This document shows, in pieces, positions 35,496 to 45,618 of a stretch of DNA of 64,000 nucleotides (positions are counted from its first letter, which is position 1; each line of letters begins with the position of its first letter). Where the stretch lies: assembly GCF_007991515.1 (NCBI RefSeq), contig NZ_BJYM01000005.1:219835-283834 (forward strand), written 5' to 3'. The notes under the pieces are model-generated. The model was not told where the DNA came from. It worked only from the letters and a program-made list of their open reading frames with translations, and searched no databases. Made by a program: the position numbers and the translations under genes. The DNA comes from Oceanobacillus sojae. GTDB lineage: Bacteria; Bacillota; Bacilli; Bacillales; Amphibacillaceae.

Positions 35496-36701
35496 ATGAA
35501 TTTTAAACCGGCCAACAATCGGATAATACTTTTGGACATTGTCCGGGGTTTGGCTATTCTCGGTATTCTTTTAGTTAATATGCTTTTTTTCACTACCTCT
35601 TTGCAGGCTATTCAATTCCAATTGGAATTATGGCCGGGCTGGTGGGATCAAGCCATACAATCCTTCCTTGATTTCTTTGTCTCCGGCAAATTTATTGCTA
35701 TTTTTTCTTTTTTGTTTGGATACAGTATGATTTTAATGAAGGATAGTGCCTTAAAAAGAAAGCGCCATTTTGTGCCTATCTACACCCGCCGCCTGCTTGC
35801 ATTACTTTTGTTCGGGTTGATACATGGATGGTTTATCTGGTATGGAGATATTCTCTTTCATTATGCCTTACTTGGTTTTCTCTTATTACTCTTCCACAAA
35901 CGGGCAGCAAAAACACTGCTGGTCTGGGCATGTCTTCTGCTTCTTTTTATTCCTGGACTATTGCTGTTCAGCGGTCCAGATGGAAGCTATGAGCCTAACC
36001 CCGAATGGATGGAGCAGGTTCATCAATGGATTACTGCTGATGAAGCGGTATATAGCAGTGGTACATGGGCAGAAATTCAAGAGCTCCGGATAAAAGATTG
36101 GAATTCCTCCGTAATGAATCAAATTATCTTTTATCCGCAAATTCTTGGATTGTTTCTGCTTGGTGCTTATTTTGCAAAGAAAAAATGGTTTTCAAATATA
36201 CCCGCTAATTACTCTCAGCTATTGCAGATTTGTCTGTGGACAGGGGGAATCGGCTTTTTATTACAGCTTATCCCCGTAATTTTAAAACTGACTATGGACC
36301 CGCTGACAATGTGGATGAATCAATTTGAAGTTCTTCAGCATCTGTTGGGCGGTCCGCTGATTGCTGTCTTCTATATCACATTGATTGCTTTATTAATCCA
36401 AAAAGGCACATGGAAACGCTTGTTAAGCCCATTATCCAGTGTCGGTCGTATGGCGTTTACTAATTATATTATGCAATCCGTTATCTGCACCTTGATTTTT
36501 TACAGCTATGGACTTGGCCTATTTGGTAAGATAGGGCCTGCAGCAGGTTCATTGCTTGCTGTCCTGATCTTTATCATGCAGGTTATATGGAGCAAGCACT
36601 GGCTTCGTTATTTCCGGATGGGACCATTAGAATGGATTTGGAGAGGAATTACCTATTTGTCCTTACCGCCTTTGAAAGCGAAGAAATCTGTAAAAGATTA
36701 G
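35496..36701 (+). CDS. DUF418 family membrane protein (YeiB/YrkO-like)
   Basis: 401 residues with about 9-10 spans. RIILLDIVRGLAILGILLVN is the family N-terminus, GKFIAIFSFLFGYSM and IYTRRLLALLLFGLIHGWFI follow, and the C-terminal DUF418 part has VGRMAFTNYIMQS and GPLEWIWR. The function of this family is not established; it is distantly like acyltransferase_3/OpgC membrane proteins. AGAAAGGAAG precedes the ATG. Single gene. Confidence 0.83.
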   Translation: MNFKPANNRIILLDIVRGLAILGILLVNMLFFTTSLQAIQFQLELWPGWWDQAIQSFLDFFVSGKFIAIFSFLFGYSMILMKDSALKRKRHFVPIYTRRLLALLLFGLIHGWFIWYGDILFHYALLGFLLLLFHKRAAKTLLVWACLLLLFIPGLLLFSGPDGSYEPNPEWMEQVHQWITADEAVYSSGTWAEIQELRIKDWNSSVMNQIIFYPQILGLFLLGAYFAKKKWFSNIPANYSQLLQICLWTGGIGFLLQLIPVILKLTMDPLTMWMNQFEVLQHLLGGPLIAVFYITLIALLIQKGTWKRLLSPLSSVGRMAFTNYIMQSVICTLIFYSYGLGLFGKIGPAAGSLLAVLIFIMQVIWSKHWLRYFRMGPLEWIWRGITYLSLPPLKAKKSVKD

Positions 36702-36948
36702 AAATGAGATTAAGATACAATAATATTCAAGTAAAGCAAGTAAATTTTTGTTTAGAAAACTTGGTCGGTACAAAGTCTTTGGATGACAATCTCAGTTGTA
36801 CTTATGCAGTAAGAAAGAGATTATGCTTTTTTAACTACAAAAAATGCAATGCAACTTACCAAAGAAATCTGTTTTTTTACTAAAGAAATTCCAATGGCTT
36901 AAAGTCATGATAAAACGGAGCTTCAATCATAAAGAACAGCCTAAAAAA
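36702..36948. other. Intergenic region between DUF418 gene and mqo terminator
   Basis: About 250 bases without a supportable gene on either strand. An open frame across it overlaps the DUF418 gene in another phase and has no coding character. Confidence 0.4.
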
Positions 36949-36984
36949 GCTCATTCAAAATGAAATTTTCATTATGAATGAGCT
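36949..36984 (-). terminator. Terminator of mqo
   Basis: AGCTCATTCAAAATGA pairs with TCATTATGAATGAGCT with one mismatch. On the reverse strand it follows mqo and is followed by TTTTTTAGG. Confidence 0.85.
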
Positions 36985-37002
36985 ACTTCTTCTTATATTA
37001 TT

Positions 37003-38481
37003 TTACAAATTCAGTAATCGTGAGCTTGAATTACTCACTTCTTGGAGAAGTTCTGCATTTTCCGCTAATGATTCATCAAAAGATGGAATCATTTCCTTTA
37101 GTTTTGGTTGCCAACCTTCGAGATATTGGGGGAAGTTGTACTTCAAAACATCTAACACAATTGCAACAGAGGTTGAGGCGCCGGGTGATTCGCCGAGCAG
37201 CGCTACCATTGAATGATCTTCTGAATGGATAATTTCTGTTCCAAATTGAATAATTCCTCTTCCTGAACCATCGATATCTTTAATTACTTGTACACGTTTA
37301 CCAGCTACGACTAATTCCCAATCTTCATCTTTTGCATGCGGCACAAAAGTTCGCAATTTTTCCATTCGTTTTGCCTTGGAAGCAAGAACTTGTTCAATGG
37401 AATATTTGATAAGTGAAGTATTTTTAGCTGCCGCCGCCAACAGTGTTAACATATTATCTCGTTTAACTGATTTAATAAAATCCATATTAGAGCCCTTCTT
37501 CAGAAACTTCGGACCAATACCCGCAAATGGTCCAAACAATAGGGTACTTCTGCCTTCTATATAGCGTCTATCCAAATGAGGTACGGTCATTGGAGGTGTA
37601 CCATCGGGTTCTTTTCCATAAACTTTCGCTTCATGTTGATTGACAACGTCAGGATTCGTACAAACTAAAAACTCTCCGCTGATTGGAAAGCCGCCAATGT
37701 GCTTACTTTCGGGAATTTTTGTTTTTTGTAATAAAGGAATAGCACCGCCGCCAGCTCCAATAAATACGAAATCAGCTGTATGATATTCAATTGTATCATC
37801 TTCTAAATTACGTACGCTAACCTCCCATGAGCCATCTTCTTCGCGTTTTATATCAGTGACAGTACTTTTGTATTGAACGCTGATATGATCTTGCTTTTCT
37901 AAGTTGGTAGCCATTTTACGTGTCAGCTCACCAAAATTAACATCTGTTCCTAAATTCATTTTAGTCCCTGCAACAGGCTCTTCCGATGTACGCCCTTCCA
38001 TTATTAATGGCATCCATTCTGATAATTGTTGTAGATCCTCAGAATACATCATCGTCTCAAACATTGGAAGGGTAGATAGAGCATTATAACGTCTCCTTAG
38101 AAAGTCCACGTGTTTTTCACCATATACAAAACTGATATGTGGTAGCGGCCGGATAAAGCTTTGTGGGTCATCAATGGCATTCTCTTTTACCAGATGAGCC
38201 CAAAATTGTTTTGAAATTTGAAACTGTTCATTAATTTCAACTGCCATATCTGTATCAATGGAGCCATCTGCCCGTTCAACGGTATAGTTTAACTCACATA
38301 ATGCAGCATGTCCTGTACCTGCATTGTTCCATTCATTAGAACTTTCATTTCCAGCCTGGTCAAGCTTTTCAAAAAGCTTAATATTCCACTTTGGTTCTAA
38401 TTTATTTAAGAACGTGCCAAGTGTTGTACTCATAATACCAGCACCAATTAAAATAACATCCTTTTTTTGTTTATCATTCAT
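37003..38481 (-). CDS. mqo: Malate:quinone oxidoreductase
   Basis: 492 residues. FAD-binding [18 protein letters not shown] at the N-terminus, then [38 protein letters not shown] and [20 protein letters not shown] near the C-terminus are diagnostic. The enzyme oxidises malate to oxaloacetate and passes electrons to the quinone pool at the membrane, bypassing NAD-dependent malate dehydrogenase. ATG 38481 has GGAGGG 7 bases upstream; the in-frame ATG 5 codons earlier includes that site. Single gene. Confidence 0.95.
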   Translation of the reverse strand: MNDKQKKDVILIGAGIMSTTLGTFLNKLEPKWNIKLFEKLDQAGNESSNEWNNAGTGHAALCELNYTVERADGSIDTDMAVEINEQFQISKQFWAHLVKENAIDDPQSFIRPLPHISFVYGEKHVDFLRRRYNALSTLPMFETMMYSEDLQQLSEWMPLIMEGRTSEEPVAGTKMNLGTDVNFGELTRKMATNLEKQDHISVQYKSTVTDIKREEDGSWEVSVRNLEDDTIEYHTADFVFIGAGGGAIPLLQKTKIPESKHIGGFPISGEFLVCTNPDVVNQHEAKVYGKEPDGTPPMTVPHLDRRYIEGRSTLLFGPFAGIGPKFLKKGSNMDFIKSVKRDNMLTLLAAAAKNTSLIKYSIEQVLASKAKRMEKLRTFVPHAKDEDWELVVAGKRVQVIKDIDGSGRGIIQFGTEIIHSEDHSMVALLGESPGASTSVAIVLDVLKYNFPQYLEGWQPKLKEMIPSFDESLAENAELLQEVSNSSSRLLNL

Positions 38482-38625
38482 CTTTTTTCCCTCCAATTTA
38501 TAATGAAGATTCCGCCAAGGGCCTACGTTTGGAAATGATTCATATCGTAAAATTCCATTTGATATTCCATACTCTTATAGACATTATAACAATAATGCCT
38601 ACTTGATAGAACTATAACCAATTGA

Positions 38626-38665
38626 AGATAGTAGATTCTCTCCATTTAATGAGAACCTACTATCT
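38626..38665. repeat. Inverted repeat between SDR gene and mqo
   Basis: AGATAGTAGATTCTC and GAGAACCTACTATCT (one mismatch, 10-base loop). On the reverse strand it lies after the SDR gene but has no T run; on the + strand it is followed by a weak AT-rich tract. Either a weak terminator or an unrelated hairpin. Confidence 0.5.
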
Positions 38666-38797
38666 ATTATATTAATTTGTTTAAAAAAAGGATTGGAACG
38701 ACGCCTTTGAAATTCCCTGATTTTTTATTTTCTGTCAAAAATGATAAAACAAAATAGTTTTAAATAGATTCTTTAGACGACGATTCAAACTGGAAAA

Positions 38798-39631
38798 CTA
38801 TATTGTAAACGGAGGAATATAACGTCCGTCAATATCTGTAAACCCATACTCTTCCGCTAAGTCTCCAGTTCTGAACGCTTGCCCGCTTTTCTCCATCACA
38901 TTTGGATCCTTTGCAAGTGCCGCTATTCCACGCCCGACATAATATGGTGTTTCTGTTTGCTTTAAATCCTCTGCCTTTTTCCAGTTTTCCTCATCAGCCT
39001 CATGGAATTTTAATACAAGCTCTGTCCGCATAAACCCTGGAGAAACAGCAAGAACAGCAATATTATCCTGCTTTACTTCTATTGCAAGTCCATAAGCCAT
39101 TCGTACCAACGCATTCTTGGCTAAATCATAATAAAACTGTCCAGTATACTTACCGTGATCCCAGAATGTTGTATGAATAATAAGTGCTTGTTTATTTTCA
39201 CGAAGCAAAGGGACTGCAAAATAATTTGTTGCCAGCTGAGCACGCACACCTGCCGTAAACATCGTATCCCAATTTTTCAATGACAGCTCCCAAAAAGGTT
39301 TTCCATCTACACCAAGGTCATGGGCACCCCACACATTATTAACCAAAATATCCAGCCTTCCATACTCTTCTCTAATTTGAGATATAACTGCTTCTGTTTC
39401 TGCATCATTGGTATGGTCGCACTGTACTGCAATTGCATCTCCGCCGGAGGCTTCTATTTCTGATACAGTATCATCAATAGTCCCCGGCCAATTATTCGTA
39501 GATGCCCCCCGGATACTCCGACCTGTGACATATACTGTTGCACCAGCTTTCCCCAGCTCTACAGCAATACCGCGGCCCGCCCCTCTGCTTCCTCCTGTAA
39601 CAAGTGCTACTTTTCCATCCAGTATCTTCAT
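38798..39631 (-). CDS. Short-chain dehydrogenase/reductase
   Basis: 277 residues. NAD(P)-binding VTGGSRGAGRGIAVELG, NNVWGAHD (NNAG-like) and the catalytic Tyr/Lys in YYDLAKNAL are in place, and AVSPGFMRTEL follows. Substrate unknown; sequence style is like uncharacterised bacterial SDRs. ATG 39631 follows AAAGGA by 9 bases; an upstream in-frame ATG at 39652 lacks a site. It is divergent from a WYL regulator, which probably controls it. Confidence 0.85.
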   Translation of the reverse strand: MKILDGKVALVTGGSRGAGRGIAVELGKAGATVYVTGRSIRGASTNNWPGTIDDTVSEIEASGGDAIAVQCDHTNDAETEAVISQIREEYGRLDILVNNVWGAHDLGVDGKPFWELSLKNWDTMFTAGVRAQLATNYFAVPLLRENKQALIIHTTFWDHGKYTGQFYYDLAKNALVRMAYGLAIEVKQDNIAVLAVSPGFMRTELVLKFHEADEENWKKAEDLKQTETPYYVGRGIAALAKDPNVMEKSGQAFRTGDLAEEYGFTDIDGRYIPPFTI

Positions 39632-39740
39632 TAACTTCAATCCTTTCTTCATCAGATATTTTCATTATAAGGATGAATTCTTGACATCTATTGTCATATT
39701 TTATTTAATAAATATAATTCATTGGAAAAAGGTGATTTTA

Positions 39741-40703
39741 ATGAGAGGTGACCGCTTGATATCAATTCTTTTAATGCTGCAGACTCAAGGGCGAATAACT
39801 GCTAAAGAGCTGGCTGAAAAGCTGGAGGTCTCCGAACGGACAATTTATCGAGATATGGAGGTTCTAAGCGGATCTGGTATTCCTGTTTTTGCCGATCGTG
39901 GAAAAAATGGCGGCTGGTCTTTAATGGATGGATATCAGACAGATTTAACCGGTTTAAAAGAATCAGAAATACGTGCTTTATTTGCTCCTGTATCTCCACA
40001 ATTATTGGATGATTTAGGTTTAACCCGTACCTCTGAAGACGCCCGAAATAAGATTATTGCCTCCCTTCCTGCAGCTTACCGTAAAAATGCAAAGGATATA
40101 TGGAGCCGCATCCATATTGACACCAGCTCATGGCGGGGAACAAAAGAAAAAATATCCTCTTTTGAAGTGTTGAAAAATGCGATATGGGAGAATGTTACAT
40201 TGGAGATTATTTATCAGCGTGCAGATGGACAGAGAAATCGCTATATCGTCCAACCGCTTGGATTAGTTGCTAAAGGGAGCATCTGGTATTTTATTGCCGC
40301 CAAAGAAAATGGAGATATCCGGAATTACCGTGCTTCGCGAATTCAGTCTGCTGTGCCTGGAGAGGATACGTTTGAAAGACCGGATGACTTCGATATTGCA
40401 GCATATTGGAAATCCTCAAAACAAGCTTTTATCAAAGCGTTACCAACTTATGAAGTGCGGGTTAAGGTTTCTGAGGAAGTTCTGTCAAGACTCTCCTTTT
40501 CAAATCATTTTGTACGTATAATTGAAGCAGAATCCAGCGATAATGAAGGTTGGAAATCTGTCAAATTAGCTTTTGATACGAAGGACGAGGCAAAGAGATA
40601 TATTCTCGGATTCGCAGACCAAATATCCATTATTAAGCCGGAGGAACTGCATTTCGAAATTCTTAAATTAGCCGAAGCAGCTGTTGCTCATTATAAAGTA
40701 TAG
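39741..40703 (+). CDS. YafY-like HTH/WYL-domain transcriptional regulator
   Basis: 320 residues. The N-terminal HTH_11 motif is RITAKELAEKLEVSERTIYRD, followed by a WYL domain (IIYQRADGQRNRYIVQPLGL, GSIWYFIAAKENGDIRNYRASRI), and a C-terminal WCX extension. WYL domains sense small ligands or nucleic acid. ATG 39741 has AAAAAGGTG 8 bases upstream; the frame is open far upstream, across the divergent SDR gene, but that part is antisense and not coding. Divergence from the SDR gene suggests regulation of it. Confidence 0.85.
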   Translation: MRGDRLISILLMLQTQGRITAKELAEKLEVSERTIYRDMEVLSGSGIPVFADRGKNGGWSLMDGYQTDLTGLKESEIRALFAPVSPQLLDDLGLTRTSEDARNKIIASLPAAYRKNAKDIWSRIHIDTSSWRGTKEKISSFEVLKNAIWENVTLEIIYQRADGQRNRYIVQPLGLVAKGSIWYFIAAKENGDIRNYRASRIQSAVPGEDTFERPDDFDIAAYWKSSKQAFIKALPTYEVRVKVSEEVLSRLSFSNHFVRIIEAESSDNEGWKSVKLAFDTKDEAKRYILGFADQISIIKPEELHFEILKLAEAAVAHYKV

Positions 40704-40750
40704 TATGAGCTTACATATCCCTAAAACTTTTACAGAATACGTTATTTGGA

Positions 40751-40798
40751 TAGAAGCAACACGACTTATTTAACAGAAAATAAATCGTGTTGCTTCTA
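40751..40798. terminator. Bidirectional terminator between WYL regulator and ykkD
   Basis: TAGAAGCAACACGACTTATTT pairs with its complement (given as AAATAAATCGTGTTGCTTCT) with one mismatch across a 6-base loop. It lies between convergent genes. Confidence 0.8.
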
Positions 40799-40809
40799 CC
40801 CATCAATAT

Positions 40810-41127
40810 TTAAGAAAACAGCTTTAAACCAACTGCAGCACCTAATACCATTGTGATAAACATAATTCTTTTCCAATCTTTTACCTCATTATAAAAAAAC
40901 ATTCCAGCTATTGCACCGCCAGAAGCACCGATACCGGTCCAAACAGCATAAGCAGTTCCCATAGGCAGGGTTTCCATGGCATAGGCCAGAAAAAAGAAGC
41001 TCGCTCCAAAACCCAAAACCAGCAAAGACAATGCCTGCCAGCTGCGATCTTTGTGTAATTTATTGATCATGGTAACACCAAATACTTCAAACAAGCCTGC
41101 TACAACTAATGAAGTCCAAGCCATCAC
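40810..41127 (-). CDS. ykkD: SMR-family guanidinium exporter subunit, YkkD-like
   Basis: 105 residues, four membrane spans. [20 protein letters not shown] carries the central Glu of TM1, and [15 protein letters not shown] is the SMR signature; both match YkkD, also 105 residues in B. subtilis. Start overlaps the stop of the upstream SMR gene by 4 bases (ATGA), so the two subunits are translationally coupled, as expected for an obligate heterodimer. Placed under a guanidine riboswitch. Confidence 0.92.
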   Translation of the reverse strand: MMAWTSLVVAGLFEVFGVTMINKLHKDRSWQALSLLVLGFGASFFFLAYAMETLPMGTAYAVWTGIGASGGAIAGMFFYNEVKDWKRIMFITMVLGAAVGLKLFS

Positions 41128-41465
41128 GATTCAGCTCCTTCTTTAATATTATCTTTTGTTACTAATTTCAAACCAATAACACCCGTCAATAAAATGGCAA
41201 TTAAAAGGATTTTTACCATTTGAAACGGCTCACCAAAGAAGACAATATCTGCGAAAGTTGTTCCTGTAGTCCCCAGACCCACAAAAACGGCATAAACAGT
41301 TCCAACAGGAAGCTTTTTCCCAGCCATAATCATCAAATAGAAACTGATAATGATTGCGATCACAGTTCCCGTCCAAGTCCAAAAATCATAAGCATGTTTT
41401 AAGCCAATTACCCAAAACACCTCAATCACTGCAGCAATAATTACTTTTAACCAATTCATATTCAT
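41124..41465 (-). CDS. ykkC: SMR-family guanidinium exporter subunit, YkkC-like
   Basis: 113 residues, four spans. [20 protein letters not shown] holds the conserved Glu and the WVIGLKHA string of Ykk[20 protein letters not shown] is the SMR signature. YkkCD-type pumps under this riboswitch are known to act on guanidinium. GGAGG stands 10 bases before the ATG. First gene of a two-gene operon. Confidence 0.92.
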   Translation of the reverse strand: MNMNWLKVIIAAVIEVFWVIGLKHAYDFWTWTGTVIAIIISFYLMIMAGKKLPVGTVYAVFVGLGTTGTTFADIVFFGEPFQMVKILLIAILLTGVIGLKLVTKDNIKEGAES

Positions 41466-41511
41466 TCCATCCGCACCTCCAATTTAATTTCAAGAAAAAC
41501 AAAAAAGAGAC

Positions 41512-41628
41512 AAAAAACCGGGAGATAACTGTTAAACAGTTTCTCCCGGGCTTTTGTCCCTCCGTGGCACAGCTAAGCTGTGAGTTTCCTCTCGGACCAG
41601 ACCAACTGATTGTTGCGGAACCCTAGAA
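41512..41628 (-). promoter_or_regulatory. Guanidine-I riboswitch (ykkC-yxkD motif) with terminator
   Basis: Read on the reverse strand: CTAGGGTTCCG, GGTCTGGTCCGAGAG, ACGGAGGGACAAAAGCCCGG are the conserved blocks of the ykkC class I guanidine aptamer (about 41550-41628). The P2-type stem CTCACAGC/GCTGTG lies between. It leads into CCGGGAGATAACTGTT...CTCCCGG (41518-41549) followed by T6, an intrinsic terminator that overlaps the aptamer 3' side. Guanidinium binding should favour antitermination and expression of ykkCD. Confidence 0.95.
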
Positions 41629-41760
41629 AACATTCAACTTATTTACTTAGCTAATATTATACATATATTTTGGATGTAGTCAAACATTAATCTGCCTTAA
41701 ATTGGCATGCTTTACTATTCTTCATCACCAATAACAGCTTCCTTTTTCAGCGATAAATCT

Positions 41761-42777
41761 TTAAACCGCATTTGTTTTATACATCAAATACAAAAAATAT
41801 GGAGCACCGATAATTGCTACAACAATCCCTGCCGGAATCGTACCAATCGGCAAAACCGTCTGGCCAACGGTATCAGCAACCACCAATAGAAATGCACCCG
41901 TCAATAATGCAATCGGCAGGAACAGCTGATGTCTTGGTCCGACAAAAGACTTCGCAATGTGTGGTCCCATTAAACCAATAAAACCGATAGAGCCAACCAC
42001 TGCAACAGCAACAGATGATAAAATAACTGAGGCAATAAGCAAAATAAGCCTTTCTTTATCCAGGTTCACTCCTAAACTCTTTGCTGTTTGATCATTCGTA
42101 TTGATAATATTTAGGCTGTTTGACTTAAAGAATAGAAATGGAATAATGATTAATATCCATGGTAAAAATGCAAGAACAAAGGGCCATTCATCTCCCCAGA
42201 TATTCCCTGCCATCCAGGCAGCAATAAATTCAGCCTGATCTTCATTAAATTTCCTCATCATTGTTATAGAGCCCCCAGATAGCGCTGCAGATAGTCCGAC
42301 ACCTATCAAAACCATATTGACAGGACTGATTCCTTTGCCTTTATTATAACTGAACAGAAAAATCAGCAATGCAGTCAAAATCCCTCCTGCTGCGCTTATC
42401 AGTGGCAGAACATAAATAAAGGTATTGGGGTTTACTTGTCCAATAACAATAAAAACAGCAATAGCAAAACCTCCACCTGCATTTATGCCAAGAATCCCGG
42501 ATTCTGCCAATGGATTTTTAGTGATACTCTGGATAATGGCACCACTCATGCTTAGGGCCATTCCGGCTAGCAATGTAATCAGCATTCTCGGCATTCTGAA
42601 TTCCATTAAAATTAAGTTATCCTTGAATTCTCCTTGCCCAATCAATGTTTTCAAATAAGCGGATAAATCCATTTTATATTCACCGGAGGTAATGCTCCAA
42701 GTGACTGCCAAAAAAAGCAGTACTGTTAAAACGAGGCATACTATTATCTGCTTTCTTTTCAGCTTGGAATCGATCAT
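41761..42777 (-). CDS. Iron-siderophore ABC transporter permease 2 (FecCD family)
   Basis: 338 residues with about 9-10 spans. PRMLITLLAGMALSMSGAII, NPLAESGILGINAGGGFAI and GFIGLMGPHIAKSFVG are FecCD landmarks, the last being the site that contacts the ATPase. It starts inside the last codon of the other permease gene (ATGA overlap of 4 bases). The two form a heterodimeric channel. It is the last gene of the Fur-controlled operon. Confidence 0.9.
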   Translation of the reverse strand: MIDSKLKRKQIIVCLVLTVLLFLAVTWSITSGEYKMDLSAYLKTLIGQGEFKDNLILMEFRMPRMLITLLAGMALSMSGAIIQSITKNPLAESGILGINAGGGFAIAVFIVIGQVNPNTFIYVLPLISAAGGILTALLIFLFSYNKGKGISPVNMVLIGVGLSAALSGGSITMMRKFNEDQAEFIAAWMAGNIWGDEWPFVLAFLPWILIIIPFLFFKSNSLNIINTNDQTAKSLGVNLDKERLILLIASVILSSVAVAVVGSIGFIGLMGPHIAKSFVGPRHQLFLPIALLTGAFLLVVADTVGQTVLPIGTIPAGIVVAIIGAPYFLYLMYKTNAV

Positions 42778-43775
42778 ATCGTACGTCCCCCTTTTTTAAT
42801 CAAATATAAAAAATAAGGGACACCTATAAAGGAAATAATTGCACTGACAGGAGCTTCTCCCATTAATCTGGCAACAGTATCTGCACCAACGACCAGACAA
42901 CCTCCTAAAACAGCAGTTAATGGGATAACTTTTTTATAATCTGTACCAACTAAAAACCTGGAAATATGCGGAACCATTAAGCCAACAAATGCAATTTGCC
43001 CGACTATTGCTACAGAAATTCCGGCAAGAAGCATACTCAAAAGCATTGTTCCTGGCCGTATGAGCTTCACATTCTGTCCCAGCCCTTTTGCAATTGATTC
43101 ACCTAAATTCAGGATAGACAATTGTCCGCTTATAAGAATAAAGATAACCACGATAATAGCAACAACAGGGATACCAGTATATAACTGCTGCCAGGTAGTT
43201 CCAGAAACACCTCCAGAACTCCAGAATATTAGAGATTGATTTAATCTAAAATATAATGCAATAGCCTGGCTTGCCGCACTAAGCAGAGCGCTGACTGCAG
43301 CCCCTGCCAAAATAAGGCGGACAGGATTAAATCCGTCTTTTCTGGAACTCCCGATCATCAGCACCATAGTTCCGCCAAGCATTGCACCAATAAATCCAGT
43401 TAAAATTAAAAGTGGGAACGTTATAACAGGTGAAACTGCGTAAGTCAATGCCAGCATCAAAGCAGCTCCCGAATTCAAACCAATTAAACTGGGATCAGCA
43501 AGACTGTTTCTCGTGACACTCTGAATTCCTGCTCCTGAAACTGCAAGAGCAACACCAACTAATAAAGCTCCGATATCTCTGGGAATACGGACATCTATAA
43601 TAATATTATGATTCACGTCCTCTGGATCATAGTTAAAAATGGCATTTAGAATTGTTGAGGTATCTATATCAGCATTGCCATACACAATCGATATCCAAAA
43701 CGTTATAACGAGAATGATACAAGCAATGGTAAAAATAATACTAAAATGAAAAGGGATTTTGTTCTTCAATTCCAT
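42774..43775 (-). CDS. Iron-siderophore ABC transporter permease 1 (FecCD family)
   Basis: 333 residues with about 9-10 spans. PRDIGALLVGVALAVSGAGI, NSLADPSLIGLNSGAALML and AFVGLMVPHISRFLVG identify a FecCD permease. It pairs with the downstream permease and follows the ATPase gene after 18 bases. Confidence 0.9.
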   Translation of the reverse strand: MELKNKIPFHFSIIFTIACIILVITFWISIVYGNADIDTSTILNAIFNYDPEDVNHNIIIDVRIPRDIGALLVGVALAVSGAGIQSVTRNSLADPSLIGLNSGAALMLALTYAVSPVITFPLLILTGFIGAMLGGTMVLMIGSSRKDGFNPVRLILAGAAVSALLSAASQAIALYFRLNQSLIFWSSGGVSGTTWQQLYTGIPVVAIIVVIFILISGQLSILNLGESIAKGLGQNVKLIRPGTMLLSMLLAGISVAIVGQIAFVGLMVPHISRFLVGTDYKKVIPLTAVLGGCLVVGADTVARLMGEAPVSAIISFIGVPYFLYLIKKGGRTI

Positions 43776-43793
43776 AACTATTAACTCATTTCT

Positions 43794-44606
43794 TCACTTA
43801 ATTTCAACTTTTGAATACTTCCTGTTAACTAATTGGTAATTTGCTATCATTGGTTTGCCAGTCAGCTTATCCTGCATCAGTTCAGCATCAATCTGGAAAA
43901 CTTCAGCAAGCAGCTGGCTTGATAAAACCTCTGGTATATTACCTTGTGTTATCACTTCTCCATCCTTCATGGTAATCATGTAATCCGAAAAACGAATAGC
44001 CTGATTAATATCATGAAGTACCATTACTATTGTTGTTTGCTGTTTTTGATTCAGCTCTTTTATCAATTCCAGGATTTCAAGCTGATGTGCTATATCAAGG
44101 AAAGTGGTTGGTTCATCCAGAAAAATAATATCTGTTTTTTGAGCGAGGGCCATAGCAATCCATACTCTTTGCTTCTGGCCGCCGCTCAGATCATTGATTA
44201 TTCTATGCTTAAACTCGGTTATGCCTGTAACTTGCAAAGCCCAATCAATTACCTCTACATCTTCTGGAACTAAACGCCCGAACCCTTTTTGATAGGGGTA
44301 TCTTCCATAAGACACTAGTTCCCCGACGGTTAAACCATCAGCCACCTCTGGAGATTGAGGTAAAATAGCAATTTTTTTGGCAATCTCCTTAGAAGCCGAT
44401 TTATTGATATCTGTTCCATCTAAAGCGATTTTTCCTTTTTTTATTGGAAGAAGTCTGCATAATGCTTTCAATAAAGTGGATTTTCCACAGCCATTAGGAC
44501 CAATAATTGAGGTTATTTTTTTATCGGGAATCTCAATATCCAAATCCTCAATAATAACCTTATTTCCGTAGGCGATGGTTAAATTTCTTCCAGTAAGACG
44601 ATTCAT
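43794..44606 (-). CDS. Iron-siderophore ABC transporter ATPase (FecE/FhuC type)
   Basis: 270 residues. Walker A GPNGCGKST near residue 36, signature NDLSGGQKQRVWIAMAL, Walker B IIFLDEPTTFLD and a conserved His-containing LHDINQAIRFSDY. Best general match is the FhuC/FecE/YusV group that energises siderophore uptake. It follows the binding protein gene by 36 bases. Confidence 0.92.
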   Translation of the reverse strand: MNRLTGRNLTIAYGNKVIIEDLDIEIPDKKITSIIGPNGCGKSTLLKALCRLLPIKKGKIALDGTDINKSASKEIAKKIAILPQSPEVADGLTVGELVSYGRYPYQKGFGRLVPEDVEVIDWALQVTGITEFKHRIINDLSGGQKQRVWIAMALAQKTDIIFLDEPTTFLDIAHQLEILELIKELNQKQQTTIVMVLHDINQAIRFSDYMITMKDGEVITQGNIPEVLSSQLLAEVFQIDAELMQDKLTGKPMIANYQLVNRKYSKVEIK

Positions 44607-44642
44607 AGAGCTCCCTCTTTTTTATTAAATTAATCTATCATT

Positions 44643-45587
44643 TTATTTCATTGCATCCAGCTGCTCTTTAATGATGTCTCTCTGCGCTTCTAATGAAATA
44701 GGATCATTATATCTCGTCACAGCTAAATCTAATTCAATCACTCTGTTTTCCTGGACAGCTTCTGCATTTTTCCAAACTGCTGATTCCGCTATAGGAGCTT
44801 CCTCACCTTCTGTAGCTAACACTATAAAATCACCGGCGTACTCTGGAAGCTCTTCCGTAGACAGCTCCACATTAAATTGATCTTTTGTGACTTCTGCCAG
44901 CGCTTCCGGCTGTACAAACCCGTAGCCATCGTATAATATTTCTCCACCGCGGCCATAATCTGTATTAAATGAAACCAGCCCTTTTGGTGTTGATTGGAAA
45001 ATCGAAAGTGTACTGTCTCCTATTAAGTCTTTATATTCTTCTGTATCCTGAGCCATCTGTTCCTCCCATTCATCCAGCCAGGCCTGTGCCTGATCTTCTT
45101 CTCCTACAAGTTCTCCCAATAATTTTGTATTATCTTTATACGTGCTGATCATCGAGTCAAACGTTATAGTAGGAGCAATTTGCTGCAGTTTATTTAAATT
45201 GGGATCCGTCGCTGTCGCAACAATTAAATCAGGCTCTAAATTAATAATACTCTCTACGTCCTCTGGATCTATGCGTTCAATCCCTTCTGTTGCCTCATTC
45301 AGAACCTCATCCTGGTCGACATAAAAGCTTACTCCAACCGGCTCATGTCCAAACTTAAGTAATGCACCTATGTATGTCGGGTGAAGTACAACGATTCGTT
45401 CAGGATCAGCAGGTACTTCCACTTCATCTCCGCTGTCAGTTGTAAATGTTTTGGTTTCAGCCTCACTTGATTCATTACTTTCTTCATCATTTGCCTCAGC
45501 ATTATTATCTTCCTGGCTATTATCATTACAGGCTGCTAAAAATATAAGAAATATTGCACTGATTAAAAAGAACAAGCTTTTTTTCAT
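44643..45587 (-). CDS. Iron-siderophore binding lipoprotein (FecB/FeuA type)
   Basis: 314 residues from ATG 45587. The signal peptide MKKSLFFLISAIFLIFLAAC ends in a lipobox (LAAC), followed by an Asn/Glu/Ser-rich linker and a class III binding-protein fold with PERIVVLHPTYIGALLKFG and LEPDLIVA. It captures a ferric complex outside the membrane and hands it to the permeases. The siderophore class is not clear. The open frame extends 21 codons upstream, but GAGGAG before 45587 and the signal peptide decide the start. Confidence 0.88.
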   Translation of the reverse strand: MKKSLFFLISAIFLIFLAACNDNSQEDNNAEANDEESNESSEAETKTFTTDSGDEVEVPADPERIVVLHPTYIGALLKFGHEPVGVSFYVDQDEVLNEATEGIERIDPEDVESIINLEPDLIVATATDPNLNKLQQIAPTITFDSMISTYKDNTKLLGELVGEEDQAQAWLDEWEEQMAQDTEEYKDLIGDSTLSIFQSTPKGLVSFNTDYGRGGEILYDGYGFVQPEALAEVTKDQFNVELSTEELPEYAGDFIVLATEGEEAPIAESAVWKNAEAVQENRVIELDLAVTRYNDPISLEAQRDIIKEQLDAMK

Positions 45588-45618
45588 GGTGTTTCTCTCC
45601 TCTTTTTTGTGTAAGTTT

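Noticed and set aside
36587..36883. 98-codon frame overlapping the end of the DUF418 gene
   Set aside because: First third is an alternative frame of the DUF418 gene and the rest is AT-rich DNA without protein character or ribosome site.
39408..39740. Long upstream extension of the WYL regulator frame
   Set aside because: It runs antisense to the divergent SDR gene, has Pro/Ser-rich non-protein-like composition and no ribosome site; ATG 39741 has a good site.
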